Below are positions 25,391-33,418 of a DNA stretch of 64,000 nt, piece after piece. Made by a program: the position numbers and the translations under genes. Positions within the stretch are counted from its first letter, which is position 1; each line of letters begins with the position of its first letter. Below the pieces are notes generated by a model, which did no database searches, was not told where the DNA came from, and saw nothing but the letters and a program-made list of their open reading frames with translations. Source of the DNA: CAVUBL01 sp963739795 (GTDB lineage: Bacteria; Acidobacteriota; Thermoanaerobaculia; Multivoradales; DATKCC01); contig CAVUBL010000008.1 of NCBI GenBank assembly GCA_963739795.1, positions 372,001-436,000 of the forward strand, in the 5' to 3' direction.

Positions 25391-25635
25391 GTGAGCATGA
25401 CGATCCCAGACGAGGTGCTCGAATCCGCTCACATGGACGAGAGCGAGCTTCGCCAAGAGCTCGCGATCCTGCTCTTCGAGAAGTCCCGTCTCACGCTGGC
25501 CCAGGCCGCGCGTCTTGCAGGGCTCGACCGGCTTCGGTTCAGCACCTCCTCGGAGGCTGGGACATCCCGGTCCACTACGACGTCGAGGACTTTGAGTCGG
25601 ACCTCGAGACGCTGCGTTCCCTGAAGCCGGCGTGA
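25391..25635 (+). pseudogene. UPF0175 antitoxin, frameshifted
   Basis: From GTG 25391 (or ATG 25397) the text MTIPDEVLESAHMDESELRQ, then LAILLFEKSRLTLAQAARLAG, is a typical UPF0175 small antitoxin. At about 25539 one C is missing: the frame reads RLRFSTSS, whereas the next frame gives the expected QHLLGGWDIPVHYDVEDFES and ends LRSLKPA at 25635. An intact protein would be about 80 residues. Its stop overlaps the GTG of the DUF3368 gene, the normal arrangement of this toxin-antitoxin pair. Confidence 0.85.
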
Positions 25636-26121
25636 TCGTCGTCAGCGATACGTCCCCGATCATCGGGCTCGCGGCGGTCGGGCGCCTCGATCTTCTCCGG
25701 GCGCTCTACGGGACCATCTCCTGCCGACTGCAGTGCTGGAAGAGTTGACTGCCGTCGAGCCTCCTGCGCCGGCCATCCGGGAGCTGCAGGACCCGGACCG
25801 GTTTCGAGTGGTCGGCGTGCGCGAACCTACACTGACTGTAGCGCTGGAGCTGGAGCTCGACCGAGGGGAAGCGGAGGCGATCGCCCCGCCGTCGAGCGCA
25901 AGGCCCATCTTCTTCTGCTCGATGAACGCAAAGCCCGAGCCGTGGCCCGCAGACTTGGATGCCCGGTGATCGGTGTGCTCGGCGTCCTCGTCCAGGCGAA
26001 GCGGAGACAGCTTCTGCCCGCGGTCCGGCCGGTGCTCGACGAGCTGTTGACCCGAGCCGGCTTTCGGATCAGCGAATCCTTACGCTCTCGTGTCCTCCAG
26101 GAGACCGACGAGGCCGACTGA
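25632..26121 (+). pseudogene. DUF3368 PIN-like toxin with two frameshifts
   Basis: GTG 25632 opens VIVVSDTSPIIGLAAVGRLD, the first strand and catalytic Asp of a DUF3368/PIN toxin. One base appears lost near 25716; the next frame gives LPTAVLEELTAVEPPAPAIR and VALELELDRGEAEAIA. A second loss near 25886 is followed by AVERKAHLLLLDERKARAVA, then RRLGCPVIGVLGVLVQAKRR, to the stop at 26121. Reassembled, the protein has all PIN landmarks (VSDTSP, DRGEAEAIA, LLDERKAR). A toxin inactivated by two single-base deletions beside an equally broken antitoxin indicates decay of the whole module. Confidence 0.85.
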
Positions 26122-26152
26122 CACGCGACCTCACCCGGGAGCGAAATCTGCT

Positions 26153-26269
26153 CCGCTCGACGACCTCTGGGCGGTGAAGCTCGACCTCCTCGCGGACCGC
26201 CTCCGGCACGAAAATCGCGGAGAGGTCGAGCAGGAGATCGAGACAGCCCAATTCGTCGAGGTAATCTGC
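26153..26269 (-). pseudogene. PIN-like toxin fragment
   Basis: Thirty-nine codons on the minus strand (YLDELGCLDLLLDLSAIFVP, then EAVREEVELHRPEVVER) correspond to the N-terminal third of a DUF3368-type PIN toxin. Just upstream the expected DTGPLR lies in another frame, so this relic is also shifted. The rest of the gene is missing; it abuts the end of the DUF3368 pseudogene on the other strand. Confidence 0.55.
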
Positions 26270-26275
26270 GGGCCT

Positions 26276-26578
26276 GGGTAGAAGTGCGGAAGGCAAAGCC
26301 GTTCAGTGCTCTCCGCCGGCTCGTCGGAGCCTCAGAAGAACGTCCAGGGCTCGCGGTGGGAGTCCGTCCAGGTTCGGTCGCCCGACGCCGCCCCGGAGTC
26401 CACCCCCGCCAGATGGGCCCCCTGTCACGACGGGGTAGGGCGAGGTCTTACGCCAGCTGCGGGCTCGGGAGCCGCCGACCGGGCGGAGGCCCCGGCCCCC
26501 TGCCGGCTCAGGGCAACACCCTCTTCCCAAGGCACTCCGACCCAGCCTGGAACCGGCCGAGACGGTAGAATCAAGGAG
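26276..26578 (+). repeat. interspersed repeat R, copy 3
   Basis: About 300 bases collinear with R2 from GTCGGAGCCTCAGAAGAACG onward, with one insertion near 26415-26455. It runs directly into the ATG of the intact small gene at 26579. Confidence 0.85.
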
Positions 26579-26785
26579 ATGACGACTCTCGAAGAGCGTA
26601 GCGCAGAGCGGCGGCGGCGGATCGTGGGCAACCGGGCGAAGAGCTTCGCCGAGGCCGAAGAGTGGGACCTGGAATACTGGCAGTCCAAGACTCCCGAACA
26701 GCGCCTCTCCGCGCTCGTGGCGATCCGGCGCGACGTCGAGCTCGCCCAGGCGGCTCGGCGCGAGGCCGACTCCAAGGAGCGCTGA
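26579..26785 (+). CDS. small R-associated protein, best-preserved copy (possible antitoxin partner)
   Basis: A 68-residue protein: MTTLEERSAERRRRIVGNR, a segment AKSFAEAEEWDLEYWQS, and KTPEQRLSALVAIRRDVELA. The E/DxEYWxSxTPEERL pattern resembles the short proteins often encoded immediately before nucleotidyltransferase-like genes in bacterial genomes, where the pair is suspected to be a toxin-antitoxin-like unit. Here such a gene follows after three bases. I cannot name a family with certainty. TAGAAT lies seven bases before the ATG; AAGGAG directly abuts it, too close to act as a normal ribosome site. Confidence 0.6.
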   Translation: MTTLEERSAERRRRIVGNRAKSFAEAEEWDLEYWQSKTPEQRLSALVAIRRDVELAQAARREADSKER

Positions 26786-26788
26786 GCC

Positions 26789-27255
26789 TTGGAAGCCATC
26801 CCGGACTTCGAGGACATCCTCGAGCTCTTCGAGCGCTTCGGCGTCCGCTACCTGATCATCGGCGGCCTCGCCTTCACCTTACCACGCCAAGCCCCGCTAC
26901 ACCAAGGACATCGACCTCTGGGTCGCCTCCGATCCAGACAACGTCCGGCGCACCAACCAGAGCCCTGGCCGAATTCGGCAGCCCCTTCCTCCTCGACCCG
27001 GCCGACCCCGACGAGGTCGTGCAGGTCGGCATCGAGCCCAGCCGCATCGACGTCCTGCGAGACGCGGGCGCAGTCGAGTTCGAAGACGCCTGGCCCCGCA
27101 GGATCGAGGGCCACTACGGCAAGGCCAAGGCCAACTGGATCGACATCGACAGCCTCATCGCCATCAAGAGCGAGATCGACCACCCCAGGCACCAGGACGA
27201 CACGATGGTGCTCAAGCGCGTCCGCGACCGCAAGGGCAAGGCCGAGCAGAAGTGA
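26789..27255 (+). pseudogene. nucleotidyltransferase-fold protein, frameshifted twice
   Basis: From TTG 26789 the frame gives EAIPDFEDILELFERFGVRY and LIIGGLAFT, the GG motif of an MNT/AbiEii-like nucleotidyltransferase. An extra T near 26880 shifts the frame; the correct continuation is HAKPRYTKDIDLWVASDPDN with the catalytic Asp pair (DID). Near 26961 a second shift occurs and the third frame gives ALAEFGSPFLLDPADPDEV through to the stop at 27255. Reassembled, the protein is about 155 residues with all motifs. Enzymes of this fold in toxin-antitoxin or abortive-infection loci AMPylate or nucleotidylate partners. As it stands the product cannot be made without recoding. Confidence 0.8.
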
Positions 27256-27257
27256 GT

Positions 27258-27280
27258 GAGGAGGGCCACCCGCCCTCCTC
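27258..27280 (+). terminator. hairpin terminator after nucleotidyltransferase
   Basis: GAGGAGGGC (27258-27266) and GCCCTCCTC (27272-27280) form a perfect nine-base stem with a five-base loop two bases after the stop codon. There is no clear U-tract. Confidence 0.6.
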
Positions 27281-27304
27281 GTGCTGGACCCCACCTGGCG
27301 CAGT

Positions 27305-27592
27305 CTCGACCGGTAGGCAGGGGCCGGGGCTCCGAGCCGGCGGCGGCGGACGCGCCCGCTTGGCGAGCCCGGGTAGGGGAACCTGTCCGAGGGCAAGGGC
27401 GTCCGGCGGCCTCGAGCTGTCTCGGCGGAGCCTCGGAAGAACGTCCAGGGCTCGCGGTGGGAGTCCGGCCAGCCCGGTCGCCCGACGCCGCCCCGGAGTC
27501 CACCTCCGCCGAATGCGGGCTCGGGAGCCGCCGACCGGGCGGAGGCCCCGGCCCCCTGCCGGCCCAGGCCACCCCCGCTCTCCGCCTGTGAA
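27305..27592 (+). repeat. interspersed repeat R, copy 4
   Basis: About 288 bases collinear with R2 (GGCCGGGGCTCCGAGCCGGC, GGACGCGCCCGCTTGGCGAG, GAACGTCCAGGGCTCGCGGT), with a ~30-base insertion near 27390-27420. It ends 28 bases before the MFS gene and lacks the small gene. Confidence 0.85.
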
Positions 27593-27619
27593 ATCCTCAG
27601 GGGCCCCCGAGCCCCGAGC

Positions 27620-28831
27620 ATGAACCGCAAGATCTTCGCCAGCCTCTTCCTCGCCACCCTCGTCGCCATGCTCGGCCTCGGGGTCATCGAGCCCATCCTG
27701 CCCCGCTACGCCGAAAGCACCGGCGCCACCGGCATCGAGCTCGGCGTCGTCTTCGCCGCCTTCGCCCTCGCCCGCGGCCTCCTCGCCCCCATCCTCGGCG
27801 AGATCTCCGACCGCCACGGGCGCAAGAAGCTCATGATCGCCGGCCTCATCCTCCTCGCCTTCGTCTCCCTCGCCTTCGTCCTCGCCACCACCCCGGCCGC
27901 CCTCACCGTCATCCGCGCCCTCCAGGGCCTCGCCTCCGTCCTCGTCACCCTCGTCGCCCAGGCCTACGTCGGCGACCTCACTCCCGTCGGCCGCGAAGGC
28001 GAGATCCTCAACCTCTTCTACATCTCCCTCTTCACCGGCGCCGCCCTCGGGCCCGGCCTCGGCGGCTACCTCAGCGACCGGTTCGGGATCGCCTCCCCCT
28101 TCTACGCCATGGCCGCCCTCTCGGTCCTGGCCCTCGCCCTCATCCTCGTCTTCGTGCCCGAGAGCCGGGCCGTCGAGGATCGCGTTCGCGAGCGCCGCGG
28201 AAGGAAAGAACCCCCGATCCTCCAGACCCTCGGCCCCGTCTTCAAGGACCGGCCCATGCTGGGGATCATGGCCTACATGAGCAGCCGCGGCTTCTACCGC
28301 TGGGGCTTCAACACCTTCTTCCCCCTCCTCGCCGTCCAGGCCGCGGGCATGACCCTCACCCAGGTGGGACTCATCCTCTCGCTCTACATGCTCTCGGGCT
28401 CCGTCCTCCAGTACCCCTTCGGATGGCTCGCCGACCGGCGCCCGTCCTGGAAGATCGGCCTCATCCTCGTCGGCGGCGGCGCGAGCGCCCTCTCCATGTG
28501 CGCCGTCGCCGCGGGCCGGAGCTTCCTCGTCTACGTCGTCCTCACCCTCAGCATGGGGATCTTCAGTGCCATCTCCCGGGCCTCCGCCATCGCCATCCGC
28601 ACCGAGCGGGGGCGGATCCACGGCATGGGAGCCACCACCGGCGCCTTCACCACCTCCTTCAGCCTCGGCCAGGTTCTCGGGCCCATCGCCTTCGGCGCCG
28701 TCGCCGACGTGGCCAGCATCCCCGCCGCGTTCCTCCTCGGCGGGATCGTGGGCCTCGCCGGCACCGCAGGCGGCGTGGCGCTGCTGAAGGGGGTGAGCTC
28801 GCCCGACGGGCCCGGCGAGGCGGAAGCCTGA
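27620..28831 (+). CDS. MFS transporter
   Basis: A 403-residue major facilitator with 12 hydrophobic segments. The family signature between helices 2 and 3 is LGEISDRHGRKKLMIAG, with the matching ADRRPSWK loop in the second half; VTLVAQAYVGDLTPVGREGE sits at helices 4-5. Such 12-helix proteins with a drug-efflux-like N-terminal signature usually export small molecules by proton antiport, but the substrate is unknown. No repressor is adjacent. The start ATG lies 28 bases after repeat R4; no strong Shine-Dalgarno sequence is present. Confidence 0.92.
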   Translation: MNRKIFASLFLATLVAMLGLGVIEPILPRYAESTGATGIELGVVFAAFALARGLLAPILGEISDRHGRKKLMIAGLILLAFVSLAFVLATTPAALTVIRALQGLASVLVTLVAQAYVGDLTPVGREGEILNLFYISLFTGAALGPGLGGYLSDRFGIASPFYAMAALSVLALALILVFVPESRAVEDRVRERRGRKEPPILQTLGPVFKDRPMLGIMAYMSSRGFYRWGFNTFFPLLAVQAAGMTLTQVGLILSLYMLSGSVLQYPFGWLADRRPSWKIGLILVGGGASALSMCAVAAGRSFLVYVVLTLSMGIFSAISRASAIAIRTERGRIHGMGATTGAFTTSFSLGQVLGPIAFGAVADVASIPAAFLLGGIVGLAGTAGGVALLKGVSSPDGPGEAEA

Positions 28832-28973
28832 TCCCCCGACTTTGACCGCAAGAACCGCATAGCGGGCACCCTCCCCGCTCCGGCATCCTCCTCTTCATCG
28901 GTGGCGGGGAACGACCCCCACCGCCACCCGAACTTGATCCCAGCCTGATCGGAACCCGAAAGGAGACCCCGCC

Positions 28974-29453
28974 GTGAGCTTCCAGATCCTGCCCCTCCCC
29001 CAGGCCTTCCTCGACCGCGTCCGAAACGAAGGCATCGACGACCAGGGCCAGCCCGTCCAGCGGCTCGTGGCGGAGGGCGGCGAGCCCTGCCGCGACATCC
29101 TCCGCCGCGCCCGGCCCGGCGAGAAGCTCCTCCTCGCCAGCTTCTGCCCCTACGACCAGACCGGGCCGTTCCGCGAATTCGGCCCCGTCTACGTCCTCGC
29201 CCGGGCCTCCGACGAGCCCGTGGCCTACGACCGCCTCCCGGACTCCGGAGACCAGCCCACCGCCTACTTCCGTGACCAGCTCGCCCTCCGCGCCTACGGC
29301 CACGATCAGGCCATCCGCGAGGCCGTCCTGGTCAGCTCCGAGGAGGCGACCGAGGCCGCCGAGCGTTTCCTCGGCTCTCCCGACACCGCCTTCGTCCAGG
29401 CCCGATTCCCCACCTACGGTTGCTTCGCCTGCCGGATCGAGAGGGCGTCATGA
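28974..29453 (+). CDS. DUF1203 protein
   Basis: A 159-residue protein of family DUF1203, recognised by VAEGGEPCRDILRRARPGEK, LLASFCPYDQTGPFREFGPV and the C-terminal PTYGCFACRIER. Function is unknown. Three conserved cysteines (C62 region, SFC and GCFAC) suggest metal or redox chemistry but this is not shown. GTG 28974 follows AAAGGAG. It is followed by ada after 49 bases, which may or may not be an operon. Confidence 0.88.
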   Translation: MSFQILPLPQAFLDRVRNEGIDDQGQPVQRLVAEGGEPCRDILRRARPGEKLLLASFCPYDQTGPFREFGPVYVLARASDEPVAYDRLPDSGDQPTAYFRDQLALRAYGHDQAIREAVLVSSEEATEAAERFLGSPDTAFVQARFPTYGCFACRIERAS

Positions 29454-29502
29454 GCATCCAGACCGCGACACCGACCGCCGAGCGATACTCTTCCCCAGGA
29501 CC

Positions 29503-30605
29503 ATGACCGAGCCCGTCCAGACGCGCCCACTCGACCCCCGCTCGATCCTGAGCGGGACCCCGAGAGGGCGTGGGCCGCCGTCACCGCCCGCGACCGCGCC
29601 CAGGACGGCCGCTTCGTCTTCGCCGTCACCACCACCGGCATCTACTGCCGCCCCTCCTGCCCGGCCCGGCGGCCCAAGCGCGAGAACGTGCGCTTCTTCA
29701 CCACGCCGGCCGAGGCCGTCGCCGCCGGCTTCCGGGCGTGCAAGCGCTGCCACCCCGACGAGGCGCCCACCGACCCCTCCTGGGAGCGCGCCCGGGCCGC
29801 CCGCGACTACCTCGAGGCCCACCTCGACGAGACCGTCACCCTCGCCGAGCTGGCCGCCGCCGTGGGCGGCAGTCCCCACCACCTTCAGCGCACCTTCAAA
29901 CGGTGGTTCGGGGTCAGCCCGCGCCAGTACGTCAACGCCCGGCGCCTCGAGCGCTTCCGCCGCCTGGTGCGCGAGGAGGGGAGCGTCACCGACGCCGTCT
30001 ACGAGGCGGGCTTCGTCGAAGGGAGCCAGCTCTACGGCCAGGCCGGGGAGCGCCTGGGCATGACCCCGGGGCGCTTCCGCGACGGTGGGGCGGGGGTCAC
30101 CATCCGCTACGCCACCGCCGACTCGCCCGTGGGGCGCTTGCTGGTGGCGGCCACCGAGCGGGGCCTGTGCGCCGTGCGCCTGGGCGGCAGCGACGCCGAG
30201 GTGGAGGAGGCCCTGCGTCGGGAGTTCCCCCGGGCGTCCCTCGAGCCCGCACCGGCCGAGCTCAGGCCCTGGATCGAGGACGCCCTGGCGCGGATCGAGG
30301 GCGAGGCGCCGCCGGCGCTGCCGCCCCTCGACGTCCAGGCCACGGCCTTCCAGCGCCAGGTCTGGGAGGCCCTGTGCGCCATCCCGCGGGGCGCGGTCCG
30401 CACCTACGGCGAGGTGGCCGCCGCCGTCGGACGGCCCCGCGCCGCCCGGGCCGTGGCCCGCGCCTGCGCCACCAACCCGGTGGCGGTGGTCGTGCCCTGC
30501 CACCGGGTGGTGGCGGCGAGCGGCGGCCTCGGGGGGTACCGGTGGGGGAGGGAGCGGAAGGAGAAGCTCCTGGAGCGCGAGCGCGCCGCCGCGGCACGCG
30601 GGTAG
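29503..30605 (+). CDS. ada: Ada: methylated-DNA repair protein and regulator, probable N-terminal frameshift
   Basis: Bifunctional adaptive-response protein. From the N-terminus: zinc/methylphosphotriester domain with four Cys (GIYCRPSCPARRP, then FRACKRCHPDEAP), an AraC-type helix-turn-helix (VTLAELAAAVGGSPHHLQRT, then RTFKRWFGVSPRQYV), and an O6-methylguanine methyltransferase domain with VVVPCHRVV, the methyl-accepting Cys. The main frame has no start codon before the first Cys: going upstream it meets a stop at 29451-29453. The likely start, ATG 29503 (MTEPVQTRPLDPRS), is in another frame, and a one-base loss at about 29550-29560 would explain the mismatch. Alternatively translation begins inside at GTG 29688, which removes the first two zinc cysteines. 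Confidence 0.8.
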
Positions 30606-30665
30606 CCTGGCCGCGCGGGGAAGGGGAAGGCGAGTCCGCGCGACGGGCCCGCCTTCCGCCCGGGA

Positions 30666-32834
30666 TCAGGCCGCCGAGCGTGGCTCCCGGATCGCCGCCT
30701 GGAGGCGCTTCGGCGTCATGGGCAGGCGGGTCATCCGGACCCCCGTGGCGTCGTAGACCGCGTTCGCCACCACCGCGCCCATGGGCACGATGGCCGGCTC
30801 GCCGCCGCCCTGGGGCGGCACCTGGTCGTTCTTCACCAGGGTCACCTCGAGCTTCGGCAGCCAGGAGAACGTCGGCAGGTGGTAGGTGCCGAAGTTGCGG
30901 TCCAGGATCTTGCCGCCGTCGAAGCGGAGCTCCTCGGCGAAGACGTAGCCCAGGCCCTGGGTCATGCAGCCCTCGGCCTGCATGATGGCGCCCGTGGGAT
31001 TGACCACGATCCCCATGTCCTGGGCGCACACGATCCGCTCCACTCGGACCTTGCCCGAGGCCGGGTCCACGGTGACGTCGGCCACGAGGGCCACGTAGCT
31101 GCCGGCGTCGATGCCGCAGGCGAGGCCCCGCCCCCGGAGCGTCTTGCCCCCGCTTCGGGCCGCTCCGCCGGAGCCGGCCGGCCCGGCCTTCCACCCCGCC
31201 GCGTCGGCCGCCGTGGTCAGGACCTTGCGCATCCGCGGGTCGGAGGTGTTGCGCAGGCGGAAGTCCAGGGGGTCGAGCCCCGAAGCCCGGGCCAGGGCGT
31301 CGATCTGGGCCTCGATGGCGAAGACGTTCATGTTGGCGCCCGGGGCACGCCACGGGCCGACCCCGAACAGGTGCGCCTTCGTCCCCTCCCCGCGCCAGCT
31401 CCCGAAGACCCGGATGCGGGCGTTGGGCACGTCGTAGAAGAGGTCCGCGCCCCGGTCGCCGGCGAAGTAGACGTCGTACTCCCAGAGGGTGATCTTGCCG
31501 TCGCCGTCCACCGCCGAGGCGAGCTTCACCACGCAGGCCGGGTCGAACGTGTCGTAGAAGAACTCCTCCTCCCGGGTCCAGGCCACCTGCACCGGGCGCC
31601 CCGTCGCCTTGGCCAGGCGCGCGGCCTCCATCGACTGGAGGCCGGCGCTCTTGCCGCCGAAGCCGCCGCCGACGAAGGGGGTGATGACGCGCACCTTCTC
31701 CGCCGGCAAGCCCAGCTCCTGGGCGATGCGCTCCTTGGTGGGGAAGGGGGTCTGGGTCGAGGCCCAGACAGTCATCTTGCCGTCCTTCATCTCGGCGACG
31801 GAGGTGTGGGGCTCCATGGGAGCGTGGGCCACGTAGCCCTTGCGGTAGGTCGTTTCCACCAGGTGCGCGGCGGCGGCGCGGGCGGACTTGCGGTCGCCCC
31901 GGTTGTCCTTGACCTCGGGGGTGCCGCCGACCGACAGCAGGTGGTCGAAGACGGTCTCGGTGTCGAAGGGCGCCTCCGGCACCTGCCAGTCGGCCTGGAC
32001 GGCGGCGAGGGCCTTCTGGGCGGCCTCGGGGTCGGTGTGGAGCACGGCGATCAGGTCCGGCTCCTGGACCACGACCACTCCGGCCATCTTCCCGGCGGCC
32101 GAGGTGTCGACGTTCTTCAGCTTCGCCCCGTGGGCCGGCGGCCGGAGCACGCGGGCGTAGAGCATGCCGGGGCGCTGGACGTCGCCGGCGTAGTGGGCGG
32201 CGCCGGTCACCTTGGCCGCGCCGTCGAGCCGCTCCGGGGAGCGGCCCATCACCTGGAACTCCGATGCCTTGCGGAGCACCGCCTTCTCGTCCACCAGGCG
32301 GGCGATCTTCCGTCCCTCGGCCAGTTCGCCGAAGGTCATCTTGCGCTTCGGGTCGCCCTTCACCGAGATGACCCCGTCGACCACTTCCAGGCGCTCCCGC
32401 GGCACGCCGAGCTTCTTGGCCGCCAGGCGCTCAAGGACGGCGCGGGCCTCGGCGGCGGCGGCGCGCAGCGCCGGCCCGAACATGCGGGTGGTCAGCGAGC
32501 CGAAGGTCCCCATGTCCCACGGACACCGGTCGGTGTCGCCCAGGACCATCTCGATCGACTCGAGGGCCACGCCCAGCTCCTCGGCGGCCATCTGCGCCTG
32601 GGAGGTCATGACTCCCTGGCCCATCTCGATCTTGCCGGAGAAGATGGTCACCCGGCCGTCCTGGGCGATCTGCAGGTAGGCGTTGATGTCGTCGGGGTAG
32701 ATCCGGCGGCGCCGGTCCTGGGCCAGGAGGGCCGAGGGACGGGCGGTCACCAGGACCACGATGCCGCCACCCACCATCTTGAGGAAGGCGCGGCGGTCGA
32801 CGCCCCGGGAGGTGCCGGTGGTCGGGGCGGTCAT
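30666..32834 (-). CDS. molybdenum hydroxylase large subunit (xanthine dehydrogenase family), Tat-exported
   Basis: A 722-residue molybdopterin-binding subunit of the isoquinoline oxidoreductase/aldehyde oxidase (IorB-like) branch. A twin-arginine signal (DRRAFLKMVGGG) directs the folded holoenzyme to the periplasm. MoCo-binding stretches include SGKIEMGQGVMTSQAQMAAE, TPFVGGGFGGKSAG and WRAPGANMNVFAIE. The catalytic Glu is expected in GGGEPAIVPMGAV near the C-terminus. It hydroxylates an aromatic or aldehyde substrate with water; the substrate is unknown. Its start overlaps the stop of the 2Fe-2S subunit (ATGA), giving the two-subunit type without a FAD subunit. Electrons must leave via another carrier. 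Confidence 0.93.
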   Translation of the reverse strand: MTAPTTGTSRGVDRRAFLKMVGGGIVVLVTARPSALLAQDRRRRIYPDDINAYLQIAQDGRVTIFSGKIEMGQGVMTSQAQMAAEELGVALESIEMVLGDTDRCPWDMGTFGSLTTRMFGPALRAAAAEARAVLERLAAKKLGVPRERLEVVDGVISVKGDPKRKMTFGELAEGRKIARLVDEKAVLRKASEFQVMGRSPERLDGAAKVTGAAHYAGDVQRPGMLYARVLRPPAHGAKLKNVDTSAAGKMAGVVVVQEPDLIAVLHTDPEAAQKALAAVQADWQVPEAPFDTETVFDHLLSVGGTPEVKDNRGDRKSARAAAAHLVETTYRKGYVAHAPMEPHTSVAEMKDGKMTVWASTQTPFPTKERIAQELGLPAEKVRVITPFVGGGFGGKSAGLQSMEAARLAKATGRPVQVAWTREEEFFYDTFDPACVVKLASAVDGDGKITLWEYDVYFAGDRGADLFYDVPNARIRVFGSWRGEGTKAHLFGVGPWRAPGANMNVFAIEAQIDALARASGLDPLDFRLRNTSDPRMRKVLTTAADAAGWKAGPAGSGGAARSGGKTLRGRGLACGIDAGSYVALVADVTVDPASGKVRVERIVCAQDMGIVVNPTGAIMQAEGCMTQGLGYVFAEELRFDGGKILDRNFGTYHLPTFSWLPKLEVTLVKNDQVPPQGGGEPAIVPMGAVVANAVYDATGVRMTRLPMTPKRLQAAIREPRSAA

Positions 32835-33307
32835 GCCTCACCCCCTTCCCGGCGCGCCGCGTCCTCGATGGCGGTGACGATCCGCTGGTGCGCGCCGCAG
32901 CGGCACAGGCTGTCCTCCATCTCCGCCAGGATCGCCTCGCGGGTCGGGTGCGGGTGGGCCTTCAGGAAGGCGTAGGCGTGGAGGATCATGCCCGGCGTGC
33001 AGTAGCCGCACTGGAAGCCTCCGTGCTCGACGAAGGCGCGCTGCAGCGGGTGGAGCTCGCCGTCCCGGGAGAGACCCTCGATGGTCATGACCTTCTTGCC
33101 CTCGACCTCGGCGAGGGGCGTCACGCAGGAGCGGATCGCCTCACCGTCGACCACCACCGTGCAGGCGCCGCAGAACCCGGCGCCGCAGCCGTACTTGGCG
33201 CCGGTCAGGGCCAGGTCGGTGCGCAGCACCCAGAGGAGCGTGCGGTCCTCGTCGGCCTCCAGAGTGGTGGACTTGCCGTTGAGCTGGAACCGGATGGACT
33301 TCTTCAT
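32831..33307 (-). CDS. 2Fe-2S subunit of molybdenum hydroxylase
   Basis: A 158-residue IorA/CoxS-type subunit carrying two [2Fe-2S] clusters. The N-terminal ferredoxin-like cluster uses YGCGAGFCGACTVVVDG plus a later Cys (IRSC), and the C-terminal helical cluster uses FQCGYCTPGM and LCRCGAHQRI. It passes electrons from the MoCo subunit encoded next to it, whose ATG overlaps this stop. ATG 33307 follows GGAAGGAGG; the frame extends nine codons further but without a ribosome site. Confidence 0.95.
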   Translation of the reverse strand: MKKSIRFQLNGKSTTLEADEDRTLLWVLRTDLALTGAKYGCGAGFCGACTVVVDGEAIRSCVTPLAEVEGKKVMTIEGLSRDGELHPLQRAFVEHGGFQCGYCTPGMILHAYAFLKAHPHPTREAILAEMEDSLCRCGAHQRIVTAIEDAARREGGEA

Positions 33308-33418
33308 GCGCCCTCCTTCCGGGGTGATGGACAACCCGTCGGGGCCAGGGGAGGGAGAAAAAGAGCTTCGGCGAATATCGTAACGCCGATCCCCGTCGGG
33401 CGCCAGCGTGCCCGCACC

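Noticed and set aside
23350..27592. Minus-strand protein-like frames within repeat R (segments such as REPWTFF and ARPPPPARSPG recur)
   Set aside because: They recur only because the DNA repeats; frames are interrupted differently in each copy, so conservation is at DNA level rather than protein level.
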